Shown here: positions 53,671-53,721 of the stretch, one piece after another
How positions within the stretch are numbered: position 1 is the stretch's first letter
Layout of the letters: every line of letters starts with the position of its first letter
Assembly (NCBI GenBank): GCA_905215155.1
Contig: CAJMPJ010000023.1
Location: 1-53,721, forward strand
Direction of reading: 5' to 3'
DNA length: 53,721 bases
Origin: an uncultured bacterium
Lineage (GTDB): Bacteria; Bacillota; Clostridia; Lachnospirales; Lachnospiraceae
The notes under the pieces: model-generated
Told to the model about the DNA's origin: nothing
The model's database searches: none
The model's input: only the letters and a program-made list of their open reading frames with translations
Position numbers and translations under genes: made by a program

Positions 53671-53721
53671 CAAGACCACCCGTAAAACGGGTGGCTTGTG
53701 AAAAGGGTATAACCCTTTGAT
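53671..53721. repeat. Double hairpin at the window edge
   Basis: caag-a-ccacccgt/acgggtgg-cttg (53671-53698) gives 12 pairs with a 3-base loop; aaagggt/accettt-type arms (53702-53718) give a second, 7-pair hairpin. The end at TTTGAT is cut by the window. This may be an end of an IS200/IS605-type element or a repeat; no transposase is in view. Confidence 0.35.

Overview
The window reads as chromosome of a spore-forming, low-to-medium GC Gram-positive anaerobe, most likely a Lachnospiraceae/Clostridium-type Firmicute (Lacrimispora-like is my guess from protein style, not a search). Support: a GerA/SpoVAF-type spore protein, AddAB instead of RecBCD, a CIRCE-controlled groESL, a BirA-controlled bioY-bioB pair, a guanine riboswitch, a LytTR/GHKL two-component pair, and AGGAGG-type ribosome binding sites before almost every gene. 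No tRNA, rRNA, CRISPR array or transposase gene was seen.

Region 1 (1-28691, all on the minus strand, read right to left) is the striking part. A LytTR response regulator and a GHKL histidine kinase come first. After a terminator-like hairpin, a long colinear set begins: a secreted/membrane vWA protein, a 722-residue sheath candidate, two paralogous 141-142-residue tube candidates, a J-domain protein, two FHA proteins, two membrane-anchored PP2C-fold proteins with altered metal-site residues, an Hsp70/actin-fold ATPase with an N-terminal SAP-like motif, four proteins in the place where baseplate proteins would be expected, two VgrG-like spike proteins, a pentapeptide-repeat protein, an Imm11/DUF1629-like protein, a PAAR-like DUF4280 tip, an AT-rich pair of membrane/lipoprotein genes, and a VgrG-Rhs (YD-repeat) fusion that runs off the left edge. 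Together they look like a contractile injection system related to type VI secretion or phage tails, in a cell that appears to lack an outer membrane. No TssJLM, ClpV, tape measure or kinase is visible in the window. The chaperone and signalling module (J-domain, Hsp70-like, FHA, pseudo-PP2C, vWA) sits where those parts would be expected. This is the best candidate for a little-described system.

Region 2 (28692-31846) holds an AlkZ-related protein, an orphan second DUF4280 gene with competing hairpins in its leader, a flavin-reductase-like protein and a TspO homologue.

Region 3 (31847-44940) holds a purine salvage pair (guanine deaminase then NCS2 purine permease) behind a guanine riboswitch, then addB-addA, a small FMN-binding-like membrane protein, a MATE transporter and a YitT-family protein with a structured, terminator-containing leader.

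Region 4 (44941-53721) is housekeeping: a SpoVAF/GerA protein, guaB, a small two-helix membrane protein, groES-groEL, a YtxH-like protein, then bioY-bioB under a BirA operator. The right edge carries two hairpins of a possible repeat. Functions of the region 1 structural genes are inferred from order, size, paralogy and local motifs; none was checked against a database.
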